Origin: a virus
IMG/VR virus record: IMGVR_UViG_3300030107_004698
Coordinates: 8,075 to 37,079 of that record
DNA length: 29,005 nucleotides
Direction: 5' to 3' (one strand)
Shown: positions 14,035 to 22,861 of the stretch, piece by piece
Layout of the letters: every line of letters starts with the position of its first letter
Position numbering within the stretch: position 1 is the stretch's first letter
Position numbers and translations under genes: made by a program
The notes under the pieces: generated by a model
What the model was told of the DNA's origin: nothing
The model's input: the letters and a program-made list of their open reading frames with translations, nothing else
Databases searched by the model: none

Positions 14035-15593
14035 ATAAGACCTCCTGGTTGATATACAAAGTGATTCTCTGCCCAACGTATTTCCGCTATTTTAGTAGCG
14101 ACTTTAATTCGTAGGGCAGCAACGTATCCTTGTCCTGTCACGACTTTCCATGTTCTTGACATTTGTGCGCTATCTGCCCATGAAGATGTATCCCAACTTG
14201 CAGTATCCCAAGCAGCCCCTGATGTAGTAGAAGAGGATGCCGAAACTGTTGCATCTTTTGTTTCGTAATCTACTTGTATCGCAACAGCAGGACTTACATC
14301 GGAATCAGAAAGTAAAATGGGACGCACCATCTTGAATGACTTTAATTGTCCTTGCGGTGGAAAGTCTTGATAGGAAGTACGACCATCTGCTTCGATATTA
14401 CTTCCATCGTCGTCTGTTCCAGTATCTGCTTTATATACTTTTGTGTCTCCGCCAAAATACAGTTCGTCTTTGAATACTGCCCAACAGTTTGCGTTCATAT
14501 TCGTAAATTTACACCAAGCACCTGTAGTCAAATTCATAACGTGCTGGATAATGACATCGTTTGCAGTATGCGGAACATTGACGATAAACATAGATCCTTT
14601 GGCATAAACAATCGGTTGCCATCCATAAATACTTCCGTATGCTCTAGCTTCGGAAGTAACTGCTCCTGTAATTTTATCGGATAAAGAAAATTTCTGAACA
14701 GTTCGGTCAGTGCCGATTACTTGAGAAAGTGGCATATAACCGTCTGTAGTGATTACTACTAAATCTGCTCCTAATTTTGTAAGACACCTTCTTCCTATAG
14801 GCGGTGCAATACGATAAATACCGATCAAAGACCAGGTATCAGCGGAAGCTGGATTTGTGCCATCGTAAATTAATACTTCTCCTTGTGAAGTAATAAAGAC
14901 TGCGTAATCGTCCATACCCGATCCACCATCTCTACTCCACGTTCCCATTGCCTGTAAATATCCCCCTAATTTGCATAGGGAAGATAAATTGAATTTAGAA
15001 TATGTTCCTGCAACTGCATTGACTGTTCCGTTGTACCAAAAATTCAATGAATTTTTTTCTACAAAAAACAGTCGTTCTTTAAAATCGTTTACATGAGTCA
15101 GGTTTGCTGCGGTTAATCCTGTACCTGCAACGGATGGGGTTGACCATGCAGATCCATTATATTGTCTAGGAGCATCTTCCCCATTACAAATTACAAGATT
15201 GTTATTAGATGCGTCACCAAAGTTCACGTGCTGGAAGCGGTTATTTGAAAGACTCGATACAACAGCAGAACCTACTGAACCAGAAGAACTGACATCATAG
15301 ATTGCACTATTGGCTGCCGCAAAGAGTTTATCTGTAGAAGGAGAAGAGTATTCCATGAGAGTTTCCACCGCACCAGTTATTCCTGTTACATGAGAGGTAT
15401 GACCTCTACGAAGTCGTACATTGGTGGTTTCTGGAAACCAATTTTCTAGGATAGTTGCGTCTTGCGGAGACATTCCTGAAAGTGCATCACGTTCATTCCA
15501 CCCACCCACAGGCGGTGGCATCGCAGCACTTGCAGATGTCTTTTGTTTAGACTGGTTTACTTTCAAAGGCGTTAAAATTGTCATAACGACCAT
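14031..15593 (-). CDS. Beta-rich tail hub / stabilisation protein (P22 gp10-like role)
   Basis: A 520-residue protein rich in Ser, Thr, Asp and Gly with repeated short beta blades (for example FAAANSAIYDVSSSG, DYAVFITSQGEVLIYDGTNP, DELYFGGDTKVYKAD), consistent with a beta-propeller-like hub. The N-terminal PPPVGGWNERDALSGMSPQDATILENWFP block is the recognisable opening of this family in podoviruses; W-N-x-R-D followed by LENWFP is highly typical. An ATG at 15584 overlapping the upstream stop is an alternative start 3 residues in. It follows the adaptor gene directly, which fits a nozzle or hub between portal-adaptor ring and fibres. Confidence 0.75.
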   Translation of the reverse strand: MVVMTILTPLKVNQSKQKTSASAAMPPPVGGWNERDALSGMSPQDATILENWFPETTNVRLRRGHTSHVTGITGAVETLMEYSSPSTDKLFAAANSAIYDVSSSGSVGSAVVSSLSNNRFQHVNFGDASNNNLVICNGEDAPRQYNGSAWSTPSVAGTGLTAANLTHVNDFKERLFFVEKNSLNFWYNGTVNAVAGTYSKFNLSSLCKLGGYLQAMGTWSRDGGSGMDDYAVFITSQGEVLIYDGTNPASADTWSLIGIYRIAPPIGRRCLTKLGADLVVITTDGYMPLSQVIGTDRTVQKFSLSDKITGAVTSEARAYGSIYGWQPIVYAKGSMFIVNVPHTANDVIIQHVMNLTTGAWCKFTNMNANCWAVFKDELYFGGDTKVYKADTGTDDDGSNIEADGRTSYQDFPPQGQLKSFKMVRPILLSDSDVSPAVAIQVDYETKDATVSASSSTTSGAAWDTASWDTSSWADSAQMSRTWKVVTGQGYVAALRIKVATKIAEIRWAENHFVYQPGGLM

Positions 15594-16282
15594 GACCCTT
15601 CTGGCACATGAACTCTAGGATACATTGCACCTGTAGATGAATCTAAATATTGTAAACTTCGACCGCCATCTTGGTTTGTGGCTCTCGAAACTGCTATTTC
15701 ATAATTTTGAAAATCTTCTGAATAATCCAATCCCTGTGACTGCTTAAATCTCCACACTATGCCTAAACTCATCAGGTATTCATCTAACACACCTGTATCC
15801 GCATCAGCTGCCCAAGCAGACTGTCCTGTTCCTGAAGAACTTTGACACCAGTTGGAAGAGATATATTCAAATGCTCCTGTTTTTCCTGCTGCTGGAGAAG
15901 GAATAAGCAATAATTTTTTTTCTTTAATTCTGTAATAAGGATAAGGACCGCTAGTAGTGCTGGATTTTAAAAGATTCCATTGCACAGCATTAACAGGATC
16001 TATACGGTCTTCTAAGGATCGATTCCATATCGTGTCATTCACGATATGATCTATGTCTGTCGCTATCGCACTTAACAGTCCTTGCGACTCTTGTGCTGCG
16101 GTTGTCCATGTTGCTTCCTTGCTAAGTTCCGACCAGTCGTGCCTTTTTGACAAAGACTTTCCTTCTACATTTGCTAATGCAAGTAAAGTTCGCATTTGCT
16201 GATCAGTAGATCCAACTACTTCACCTGGTCGATTCAATCCTACAATATCGGATATGTCTTGCATCATTGTTAATAAACTCAT
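15581..16282 (-). CDS. Head-to-tail adaptor (P22 gp4-like role)
   Basis: A 233-residue protein. It opens with a helix (SLLTMMQDISDIVGLNRP) and continues LANVEGKSLSKRHDWSELSKEATW, then YPYYRIKEKKLLLIPSPAAGKTGAFEYISSNWC and a helical C-terminal part (DEYLMSLGIVWRFKQSQGLDYSEDFQNYE). This R-H-D-W and W-R-F-K pattern is common in the adaptor proteins that bind under the portal of P22-like and other podoviruses. Gene order (coat, decoration, helical protein, adaptor, hub) agrees. It abuts the upstream gene and overlaps the next by 13 bases. Confidence 0.72.
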   Translation of the reverse strand: MSLLTMMQDISDIVGLNRPGEVVGSTDQQMRTLLALANVEGKSLSKRHDWSELSKEATWTTAAQESQGLLSAIATDIDHIVNDTIWNRSLEDRIDPVNAVQWNLLKSSTTSGPYPYYRIKEKKLLLIPSPAAGKTGAFEYISSNWCQSSSGTGQSAWAADADTGVLDEYLMSLGIVWRFKQSQGLDYSEDFQNYEIAVSRATNQDGGRSLQYLDSSTGAMYPRVHVPEGSWSL

Positions 16283-16903
16283 TTACTCAATCTCAAATGA
16301 AGGTTTTGTAGTTTTGGTTGCCTTTTTTTTAGGTGCTGGTTTTGCATCTTTTTCCAAAATTTCTCGCAACCGTTCGATTTCTTTTTTCATATCTTCTACA
16401 TTTGCTTTTAAAGCAGAATTTTCTTCTACTATTTTTCCGCTAGATTCAGATGCCAACAAATATGCTCTTGCTTTTTCCTGTAACGACCTTGCCCCTGTTC
16501 CAATCTTGGACAATGCCCCTTCATTTGCAGCAGCTAAATCTTCTACGGTACGGATACTTGCACTCAATATATTTTTCTTTTGTGCTTCTGTAACATTTCC
16601 CCAATGTCTAATCGGAGTTCCTTCTTCTGGAATTTCTTCGTTCTTTTTCCATGCGTTGTATTGTTTCATGTATAATTCGATAAACGGATCGTTGTTCATT
16701 TTTAATGTCTCGATCCATATTTCTACAATTTTGGGAACAATTAAATTTCCGTTACCCCCTGTGGGAGTGACATCCACCATTTCAATATCTTTATAAACCA
16801 CTCTTCCTTGCTTGATCGTTTCTTCTCGGTCTTCTTGTGGCTCATGGTAAAATCGTAGTAGTGAAGGTCTTTCCTGTTGTTCGTAACTTGTTCCTATGCT
16901 CAT
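16283..16903 (-). CDS. Helix-hairpin-helix and coiled-coil protein of the head module
   Basis: A 206-residue protein. Residues 1-95 are a mixed domain with PTGGNGNLIVPKIVEIWIE. Residues about 95-145 contain a helix-hairpin-helix-like unit (SIRTVEDLAAANEGALSKIGTGARSLQEKARAYL), a fold that often contacts DNA. Residues 155-185 are a coiled coil (ENSALKANVEDMKKEIERLREIL), and the tail is very basic (KPAPKKKATKTTKPS). Proteins with this plan occur between capsid and adaptor genes of marine phages; their job is not settled. DNA contact in the head is a reasonable guess. Confidence 0.55.
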   Translation of the reverse strand: MSIGTSYEQQERPSLLRFYHEPQEDREETIKQGRVVYKDIEMVDVTPTGGNGNLIVPKIVEIWIETLKMNNDPFIELYMKQYNAWKKNEEIPEEGTPIRHWGNVTEAQKKNILSASIRTVEDLAAANEGALSKIGTGARSLQEKARAYLLASESSGKIVEENSALKANVEDMKKEIERLREILEKDAKPAPKKKATKTTKPSFEIE

Positions 16904-16929
16904 ACATTCCCTTTCAAGGCGGAAATGAT

Positions 16930-16953
16930 GGGGAAGAGATTTCTCCCTTCCCC
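16930..16953 (-). terminator. G/C hairpin after the capsid genes
   Basis: GGGGAAG and CTTCCCC can pair through a 10-base loop. It lies in the 59-base gap between the decoration-like gene and the HhH gene. There is no run of T after it on the minus strand, so at most it is a leaky terminator or an mRNA 3'-end stabiliser that would set a high capsid-to-tail ratio. Confidence 0.4.
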
Positions 16954-16962
16954 AAAATTAGA

Positions 16963-17436
16963 TTAGAAAGTAGTGGACTTCGGATAAGTCGCAATACACT
17001 CTATTGCACTTCCACTTCCACCATCGGCAGTTACAATGACTATTCCATCAATCTTTGTTTGCGATGAACTTGCATCATCTAAACTACCAGCAGTTGCAGA
17101 GGTGTATAACGGGACATCCGCTGCGCAGGAAGCCAAAACTTTGACACTAAAATTACTTCCTCTTGTTCTAGCCCAACCATACTCACCAGACCCTATGCCA
17201 ACATCAGCGCACACCCCAAAATTAAAACCGTCATCAGCCATTGCTTTAGTGAGAGGCGCACCAGCGAAATTTTCGTCGATACCCACCGCATCATTTACAG
17301 CGATTGCTGAACTAGCAGAAATATATACTGCTTCTCCGCCATCAGGCAGAACACCTTTTGTGCCAACAGCAAAAGTTGGTGTAGAATCACTTCTATCTAG
17401 TTTTGCTCCTATTGGAGACTGTATGTTACTTGCCAT
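16963..17436 (-). CDS. Capsid decoration-like protein
   Basis: A 157-residue small-residue-rich (Ala, Gly, Ser, Val) beta protein, beginning MASNIQSPIGAKLDRSDSTPTF. It contains GGEAVYISASSAIAVNDAVGIDENFAG and later VLASCAADVPLYTSATAGSLDDAS. Similar proteins, with this valine/alanine strand pattern and a stop just after the major capsid gene, decorate phage heads or form head spikes. It starts 13 bases after the coat gene with AAGGAGATTAAATT before the ATG. No enzymatic motif. Confidence 0.6.
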   Translation of the reverse strand: MASNIQSPIGAKLDRSDSTPTFAVGTKGVLPDGGEAVYISASSAIAVNDAVGIDENFAGAPLTKAMADDGFNFGVCADVGIGSGEYGWARTRGSNFSVKVLASCAADVPLYTSATAGSLDDASSSQTKIDGIVIVTADGGSGSAIECIATYPKSTTF

Positions 17437-17449
17437 AATTTAATCTCCT

Positions 17450-18421
17450 TTACGCTTTCACCAAGCCTTGTAGAGAACGGTTACTAACTGTCAAGTTTCC
17501 TTGCCAAATAACAGGAATAACAACCGCATCTTGGTTAATAGATGTTTTCTCAGAAACTTCAGTCATGTTGGCATCTCTGTGGACAACCAATTTTAAGAAG
17601 TCTGAATTTACGAAGTACATATGTGCTGCTGGAATACCTGACCCACCATCAAAAATGACATCAGCATTTTTGTATTTGAGAGAGATAAATCCACCAGTTG
17701 CGTCGTTGACATCAGTGTATCGTTTGATGTCTGTTAAGGACTCTTCATAAAATGTGAAGTAGTCGTTAGAAGATACAACTAAATCAGGTTGATCATTTCC
17801 TCTGGACAATTCTAAGTACAAAGGAAGCATCAAAGACTGAATAGTTGATTTACTCGGTGTGATTGCACCACCACCTTGAAGTGGGGAAGCAGCACTTTGT
17901 AATGTTGATTTCCAGAATGTGTAAGTTCCTGAGTTGATACCACCAACTGTTCCTGTACCAGCATCGGAAATTACAGCTTGGAGTCCACCCATTTGATTGG
18001 ATGTTGTACCATCTGAATACATATCAGATGATAGGTTGTTTGCAAAAGTACGCATAGCGTTGGTAATTCTAGCTTTTGCAAGATTGATAATTTGGTTCTT
18101 TCCAGCATTTTGACGAAGTTCTAAACCACTCGCTGTTACATGAACAGCTGACTGTTTCCAGTCAAATTTCGCAGCCGAGATCACATCTGATGCTGATACG
18201 TTGAGTACATCGTAGCCAGAGTAGCGTTGATATGTGCTATTCTCGGCATAGTCGAGTGGCTCTACGATTTCGTATCCACCATCAAGAACTTGGATACGTC
18301 CTTTCTCGCTGATTCTTCTCCACAAAGCATTATTATTGCTTACATTGTCTGCAAGTGATTTCTTATGCTCACGCAATGTGGTGGAGACAATCTCTGTAAA
18401 CGTACTATTTGGAGATGCCAT
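17450..18421 (-). CDS. Major capsid protein
   Basis: A 323-residue protein directly downstream of the scaffold gene, the canonical coat position. The sequence has the expected traits: an N-terminal amphipathic helix (FTEIVSTTLREHKKSLADNVSNNNALWRRISEKG), a beta-rich P-domain-like middle (IVEPLDYAENSTYQRYSGYDVL, then FDWKQSAVHVTASGLELRQNAG), a long spine-like helix (INLAKARITNAMRTFANNLSSDMYSDG), and DLVVSSNDYFTFYEESLTDIKRYTD toward the end. These features fit an HK97-fold coat. The size and neighbours fit podoviruses. It has AAGGA before the start and a 3-base gap to the scaffold gene, and must be the most strongly expressed gene of the module. Confidence 0.85.
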   Translation of the reverse strand: MASPNSTFTEIVSTTLREHKKSLADNVSNNNALWRRISEKGRIQVLDGGYEIVEPLDYAENSTYQRYSGYDVLNVSASDVISAAKFDWKQSAVHVTASGLELRQNAGKNQIINLAKARITNAMRTFANNLSSDMYSDGTTSNQMGGLQAVISDAGTGTVGGINSGTYTFWKSTLQSAASPLQGGGAITPSKSTIQSLMLPLYLELSRGNDQPDLVVSSNDYFTFYEESLTDIKRYTDVNDATGGFISLKYKNADVIFDGGSGIPAAHMYFVNSDFLKLVVHRDANMTEVSEKTSINQDAVVIPVIWQGNLTVSNRSLQGLVKA

Positions 18422-18424
18422 TAC

Positions 18425-19510
18425 TTATCCTTTCATTGCTCGGTCATACGCTTTGGACATCGTTTCTTCCATTGTCAGTTTTGCTTCTCCTTCAACGGAG
18501 TTTGTCGCACTTGCTTTGACATTGGATTTTGCGGCACGTTTTGCTTTAGCAACATCGCTTTGATTGGTTTTGATTCTTTTTTCCGAAGATGCTTTTTCCC
18601 AAACTTTATCGTTCATACGAATTGCTTTTTCATAAGCGTCAGGTAAATCCTTTGCAATGTTCGATCCAATGAGTTGCCCCATTGTCTCTCGCACTTCTTC
18701 AAAGTATTTATATTCCTTGTTATTCGAAAACTCTTCGATTTGGTTTTGCACTTCATTCTTCAATTCCGAATCTCTTGCTTGTTGCTGTTGAGCAATCTGT
18801 GCTTCCAACTGCGCTAACCTGGTTTGTGTTTGTTGATCGACAGGAGCAGGAGTGTTCATTGATTCACTTCCCCAATCCTCATCGTCATAGTTAGTTTCCA
18901 TATCCATTAAATCTATTCCTCTCTGTTTGGCGAAAAATTTTATAAATCCCACAGGATCGTTGGCGGCATAATCAGAATATTTGAAGAGATCAGCGATTGC
19001 TTGAGCATCAGATAATCCGTTTGACTGCAACCCTTCACGACGTGGCTGTAAAATTGTTTCCAAACTTTCGTAATACTTCCTTGCTTCTGCTACTTGTTGG
19101 GATTTTTGAGTTAGGTATTTTTCAACATCTTTCTCTCGTTTCAGCACCAATTTCTGTGCTTCTGCGGAAAGAGCGTTGAACTCTTCCTTATCCTCAGAAG
19201 ACCAACGATCAGGTGGTGTTAACCCCTCATCTTCAGAATCTTCTTCCTGAAGATCGTCAGGCGATTCCTCATCGTCCCCCATGTCTTCTTCTTCAGATGC
19301 TTCGTCTTCTACTTCTGGAGCGTTGTCTTCGATTTCTTCTTGCTCTACTTCCTCTTCGACAACTTCCGCAGTTTCTTCAACTTCTACATCTGTTCCTTGA
19401 TCAGTTTCTTCGAGTGATGTGTCGGAGTCCTCAAGACCTTGCGCTCGGTCGTAAGCAGCCGACATAGTATCTTCGATGGTTGACTGATTATCTGTATTTT
19501 CTTCGTTCAT
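18425..19510 (-). CDS. Capsid scaffolding protein
   Basis: A 361-residue, very acidic protein: residues 25-100 are dominated by Glu and Asp; residues 100-180 are charged helix; residues 215-260 are Gln-rich; the C-terminal 60 residues turn basic (KRAAKSNVKASATNSVEG), as in P22-type scaffolds whose basic end binds the coat. It lies immediately before the coat gene. Residues 11-25 (TIEDTMSAAYDRAQG) and the last 16 residues (TMEETMSKAYDRAMKG) are copies of one motif. The start is 1 base after the dyad at 19511-19530, whose AAAGGA serves as ribosome site. Confidence 0.82.
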   Translation of the reverse strand: MNEENTDNQSTIEDTMSAAYDRAQGLEDSDTSLEETDQGTDVEVEETAEVVEEEVEQEEIEDNAPEVEDEASEEEDMGDDEESPDDLQEEDSEDEGLTPPDRWSSEDKEEFNALSAEAQKLVLKREKDVEKYLTQKSQQVAEARKYYESLETILQPRREGLQSNGLSDAQAIADLFKYSDYAANDPVGFIKFFAKQRGIDLMDMETNYDDEDWGSESMNTPAPVDQQTQTRLAQLEAQIAQQQQARDSELKNEVQNQIEEFSNNKEYKYFEEVRETMGQLIGSNIAKDLPDAYEKAIRMNDKVWEKASSEKRIKTNQSDVAKAKRAAKSNVKASATNSVEGEAKLTMEETMSKAYDRAMKG

Positions 19511-19530
19511 GTATATCCTTTACGATATAT
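19511..19530 (-). promoter_or_regulatory. Dyad with Shine-Dalgarno core before the scaffold gene
   Basis: The minus strand reads ATATATCGTAAAGGATATAC, 19 bases identical to the copy before terS. Arms ATATAT-C and G-ATATA flank GTAAAG, and AAAGGA is correctly placed 6 bases before the ATG at 19510. It could be a phage-specific promoter or a translational control hairpin. Confidence 0.6.
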
Positions 19531-19546
19531 GGGCGATTAAAAAAAC

Positions 19547-19834
19547 CTACACAGGTAGTATGCGATCCACTAAGTTTCGCAATGACTGGTCACGTTCTTT
19601 TTGAAAATTATTTCTGTAATTATCACTTTCGCCTTTTTCAAAAATTCTACAATTATGTTTCTTTAAATTTTCTTTATGTCCGTACCTGGAAGTCACCATT
19701 TTTCCAGTAATGGGACAATCGTATTCGTAATGCGAGTCAGTATTGATTTGAAGTCGTGGAGTTGCATCGAGATTATCCACATCTCCTAAATATTCGAGTT
19801 TGCCATTACGCATAACATATCTATGTCTAGGCAT
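19547..19834 (-). CDS. Small basic protein with a possible zinc-knuckle-like motif
   Basis: A 95-residue protein. The frame is open to 19867, but the ATG at 19834 has AAGGAAA 8 bases upstream and gives MPRHRYVMRNGKLEYLGD. The centre (YDCPITGKMVTSRYGHKENLKKHNC) has Cys, His, His and Cys in a spacing that could hold one zinc ion, and resembles small proteins found beside the portal genes of many uncultured marine phages. It overlaps the 47-residue gene upstream by 8 bases. A head-assembly or DNA-binding role is possible but not shown. Confidence 0.6.
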   Translation of the reverse strand: MPRHRYVMRNGKLEYLGDVDNLDATPRLQINTDSHYEYDCPITGKMVTSRYGHKENLKKHNCRIFEKGESDNYRNNFQKERDQSLRNLVDRILPV

Positions 19835-19970
19835 AAGACTTTCCTTTCGGTTTTTTGGCAAAATCACGAAGCTGTTTGGTAGACATCTTCGTTTTTGTCT
19901 TTTTTCCTTTACGCTTTTTGCTTAACTCGATTGCCATAAACTTTCTTTGCTTTTCAGATAACGGTGGCAT
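19827..19970 (-). CDS. 47-residue DUF3008-like miniprotein
   Basis: A short gene read from the sequence between two annotated frames. The ATG shares one base with the TAA of the upstream gene (TAATG) and the TAG lies inside the start of the next. The peptide begins MPPLSEKQRKFMAIELSKKR and contains MSTKQLRDFAKK, closely following the plan of the small DUF3008-type phage proteins (MP-x-x-S-x-x-Q-x-x-FM near the start, a Ser-x-x-x-x-x-DFA motif near the end). It is very basic. The function of that family is unknown; they often lie in head modules. Confidence 0.68.
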   Translation of the reverse strand: MPPLSEKQRKFMAIELSKKRKGKKTKTKMSTKQLRDFAKKPKGKSYA

Positions 19971-20197
19971 TAAAATCTCCACCAATCTGACTTATTATCA
20001 GCTGCCATAAATCCTTCTTCTGGATCTTCTGTACTTGAAAACATATTAATAACTTTATTCATCAACATATCTGCGATCATTTTTTTCTTTCTTCGTTCTT
20101 TTTGTGTCTTGGGAGTTAAATCTAAAAAAGAACTTTTGTATGAACTTTTAATAGGACTAATTTCTCTATGCACACGATAATAATCATCCCAAGCCAT
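19970..20197 (-). CDS. Small unknown protein, head module
   Basis: A 75-residue ORF whose start and stop both overlap its neighbours by one base (it starts on the last base of the upstream gene and shares its TAA with the next ATG). Lys/Arg-rich centre (TPKTQKERRKKKMIADML) and a C-terminus with two Trp (SDWWRF). No family recognised. The overlaps are the evidence for a real gene. Confidence 0.55.
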   Translation of the reverse strand: MAWDDYYRVHREISPIKSSYKSSFLDLTPKTQKERRKKKMIADMLMNKVINMFSSTEDPEEGFMAADNKSDWWRF

Positions 20198-20835
20198 TAG
20201 ACATCCCTCAATACGTCAAAATATGCTCTTTTTCGTCTTTCTTCTTCTTCCATTTCTTCAGGAGAAGGTGTATATACTGCATCCATATCCATCAAAGGCA
20301 CTTCTCTTAATCGAGGATCGTTTAATCCATAATCTACATTCATATTAGGATTTCCGTATTCGTCATAACCACCTTCTACTAATTCTTTTTCTATGTCTTT
20401 TTTCATTAACATCAATTCCATAAATCTGTTTTTGTCCATATCTGGCATTTTACTATTCCTTTCTGAATTATCCCTAAATCCCATCATTCCTTCTTCTACG
20501 TCTTCAGGTATGTTTCTTAGACTCATTAAATATTCTGAAATATATTTTTCTTTATTTTTTGGTATGAGTTTTTTATGCTCATGCTTAATATCAGTTTCCT
20601 CTGACCTTTTTATTGCCGCATTTACAGCTTCATCAACAGTGCCGAACTTTTTGTTCCCTAGAGGTTTTAATGCTTTTTCTAAATATGCGTTTAAAACTGC
20701 TCCCTGAATTTCCGTTTCTGAAGGATTGTTTGCTAAACGAACATCACTTTCATCTGCCAAAAGCCATGAAGAAGGAAGATTAATATATTTTTTGTCTCTT
20801 GGGTCTTGTAAAGTAATGCTTAATTCATGTCCCAT
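20197..20835 (-). CDS. Unknown protein following the portal gene
   Basis: A 212-residue soluble, acidic and helical protein. It starts MGHELSITLQDPRDKKYINLPSSWLL, which reads like a structured N-terminal domain, then a long Lys/Glu-rich region, and ends MEEEERRKRAYFDVLRDV. It starts 1 base after the portal stop, so it belongs to the packaging/head operon. No motif recognised. A head-assembly role is inferred from position. Confidence 0.55.
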   Translation of the reverse strand: MGHELSITLQDPRDKKYINLPSSWLLADESDVRLANNPSETEIQGAVLNAYLEKALKPLGNKKFGTVDEAVNAAIKRSEETDIKHEHKKLIPKNKEKYISEYLMSLRNIPEDVEEGMMGFRDNSERNSKMPDMDKNRFMELMLMKKDIEKELVEGGYDEYGNPNMNVDYGLNDPRLREVPLMDMDAVYTPSPEEMEEEERRKRAYFDVLRDV

Positions 20836-20836
20836 A

Positions 20837-22852
20837 CTATCTGTTACCTCTATTCATAGCGGCTATTTCCGCTTTTTCTAAATCCGTTTCTGACTTTTCA
20901 CGTTGTATGCGTAACCTTGTTTCCATCTCTTGTGTTTCAAGGTCTTGTTCCTGCTGTAATTTTTGTTGTTCTAACTGCATATTCATTTGCAATTTCATTT
21001 TCTCGATTTCAATACGTTGCGCTTCTAGTTGCAGTCTCATTTGTTCGTTTTGTTGTTTTGCCTGTACTTCCATTGCTTTTGCCTGTTCCGCAGGATCTTG
21101 CTGTTGCTGTTGTGGTTGCTGTTGTTGTTGCATCTCTCCCTGATCCAATGCTTCTTCAACCATGCGACCCATTTTGAATTTTCTAAGAGCCGCCATAATA
21201 ATTGCCTTTGCAGAATCCATTGGCAAAATTCCTGCCTGTACCGCAGGAGTGATTGCAGTTACGCTAGAAGCAATTCCTTGCAGCAAATCGTTCAATGCTC
21301 TTTTATCTTCGGCAACTTCTGGTGCAATCGTAGAGTTGGTTTCAATATCTATTCTGAACGATCTTGCTCCTTCATCTCTCATTAGTTGCATCATTTCAGG
21401 TGTCACCTGGACACCTGTCATTGCCTGAATACTTTCTGGACTAAAATGTTCTGCAATAATTTCTGCTTTTAATCGAAGCAGATTCCTTGCAAACTTTTCG
21501 ACATCTTTCATTCTGCGAGACATTCGTTGTGAACCGTATTGTGCTTTGATACTTTGTGCCTGTGCAGTTTCCGATGCTTTAGAAGAACCTCTCATAATGT
21601 CGGCAATACCCATCACTTCAAATATAATCTGTTTTACCTGATCTCGTTGGATATACAGGTTTTGCAGAATTTGAGCGTGTTGACCGATTGGCAACATCCA
21701 GATTGCTTTGTCCATACCACCGTTCTGAAGTGCAATACCTCCATTTTGCGAAGGTATCATGGCGTTGTCATCTTCTCCGAACAATCGGTCAAATTCAGGT
21801 ACGCTGGAATCAAAAACTCCTCTCAATTTCATACCGCCAATGATTCGGTTAATACGGTGGGTAATTAAATCCAACTCTTCCGCCTGATCTTTATACATAT
21901 TGTATTCGGGAACAGGAATTAGACTGTTGGTCGTACTGATAGACATAATTGGTTCTGGAATAGGGAAAAATCCTTCTAAACCCAACGGATCTTCATCCAT
22001 GCGTAATGCTTCTTCGTTAAACGAAGGAGCAATCCAGCAAACTACACGATCTACTTTATCCCACACTTCCCAAACGACCCCACGTTTCATAGCGTCACCA
22101 TCATCATCGCCATATTCGTCGGATTCGTAGTTCATGTTTACTTTTTCTGCTCTAGTAGCACCAAACTCTTCGATTAAATCGTCTTTTGTCATCAGATGGC
22201 GGAACGCAATCCATTCCACCTCATCCCATGCACGACCTGCTCCCCTTCGGAAATCTTCCCAATGGACGTGTTCACAAACGACTTCTTCATAATATTTTTC
22301 TTCTTCTTCGGTGTAATATCCTTCGTCATCTTCCAGCGCATTTTCAGGAATTTCCAATTCTTCTCCCATAGGAGAAAATAAAGATACTTCCTGTCTTCTA
22401 CTTCTAAATTCTGGAACATATCGAACTCTGGTTACTCCCCTTCCTGGTAATAAATAATCTTGCGTTGCTTTGACCATACGAGAATCAAAATCGTAAGCGT
22501 CGATAACATATTTCAACGCTCTTTCCAGAACTTCCGCTGTTTGTCTGCCCACAGGGTCGGCATCACCGTATCTTCTTCTCACTTCAGGAATAGGAGTGCT
22601 TCCATAAATGGCTGGTAACATAATTTCGGTGTTTGCCCATAGGATATTAAATCTTGAAGAGAATCCGCTTGTCGATCTGTCTACCTGTGCTGCCCTTCTA
22701 TCTTCATCTCTATATCTTTGGACAATTTCTTTCCCTTGCTGTCTCCAGTCCTTTTCTATTTTCCCTGCCAGATCAAGTTGTTTAATCCAAAACTGCGCTT
22801 TCTCTGATCTCGGAATTAAATCCCTCGATTCTATAGTCTCGTAATCAGCCAT
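20837..22852 (-). CDS. Portal protein
   Basis: A 671-residue portal forming the dodecameric DNA channel at one capsid vertex. It follows the large terminase by 9 bases. Recognisable parts: the N-terminal helix QFWIKQLDLAGKIEKDWRQQGKEIVQRYRDED, then RFNILWANTEIMLPAIYGSTPIPEVRRRYGDADP, the wing region with YEEVVCEHVHWEDFRRG, and DQAEELDLITHRINRIIGGMKLRGVFD followed by QVKQIIFEVMGIADIMRG, the stem/crown part of large podovirus portals. Residues about 575-650 are a Gln-rich coiled coil (barrel). The size is close to the P22-type portal. AGGGG precedes the ATG. Confidence 0.88.
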   Translation of the reverse strand: MADYETIESRDLIPRSEKAQFWIKQLDLAGKIEKDWRQQGKEIVQRYRDEDRRAAQVDRSTSGFSSRFNILWANTEIMLPAIYGSTPIPEVRRRYGDADPVGRQTAEVLERALKYVIDAYDFDSRMVKATQDYLLPGRGVTRVRYVPEFRSRRQEVSLFSPMGEELEIPENALEDDEGYYTEEEEKYYEEVVCEHVHWEDFRRGAGRAWDEVEWIAFRHLMTKDDLIEEFGATRAEKVNMNYESDEYGDDDGDAMKRGVVWEVWDKVDRVVCWIAPSFNEEALRMDEDPLGLEGFFPIPEPIMSISTTNSLIPVPEYNMYKDQAEELDLITHRINRIIGGMKLRGVFDSSVPEFDRLFGEDDNAMIPSQNGGIALQNGGMDKAIWMLPIGQHAQILQNLYIQRDQVKQIIFEVMGIADIMRGSSKASETAQAQSIKAQYGSQRMSRRMKDVEKFARNLLRLKAEIIAEHFSPESIQAMTGVQVTPEMMQLMRDEGARSFRIDIETNSTIAPEVAEDKRALNDLLQGIASSVTAITPAVQAGILPMDSAKAIIMAALRKFKMGRMVEEALDQGEMQQQQQPQQQQQDPAEQAKAMEVQAKQQNEQMRLQLEAQRIEIEKMKLQMNMQLEQQKLQQEQDLETQEMETRLRIQREKSETDLEKAEIAAMNRGNR

Positions 22853-22861
22853 GTATTACCC

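Noticed and set aside
18336-18646. Two plus-strand frames opposite the coat and scaffold genes
   Set aside because: Both lie fully opposite well-supported genes, overlap each other and have no start signals.
20907-21177. Cysteine-rich or leucine-rich frames on the plus strand
   Set aside because: They are antisense translations of the Gln-rich coiled coil in the portal gene (CAG/CAA read as CTG/TTG or TGC), with no ribosome site.
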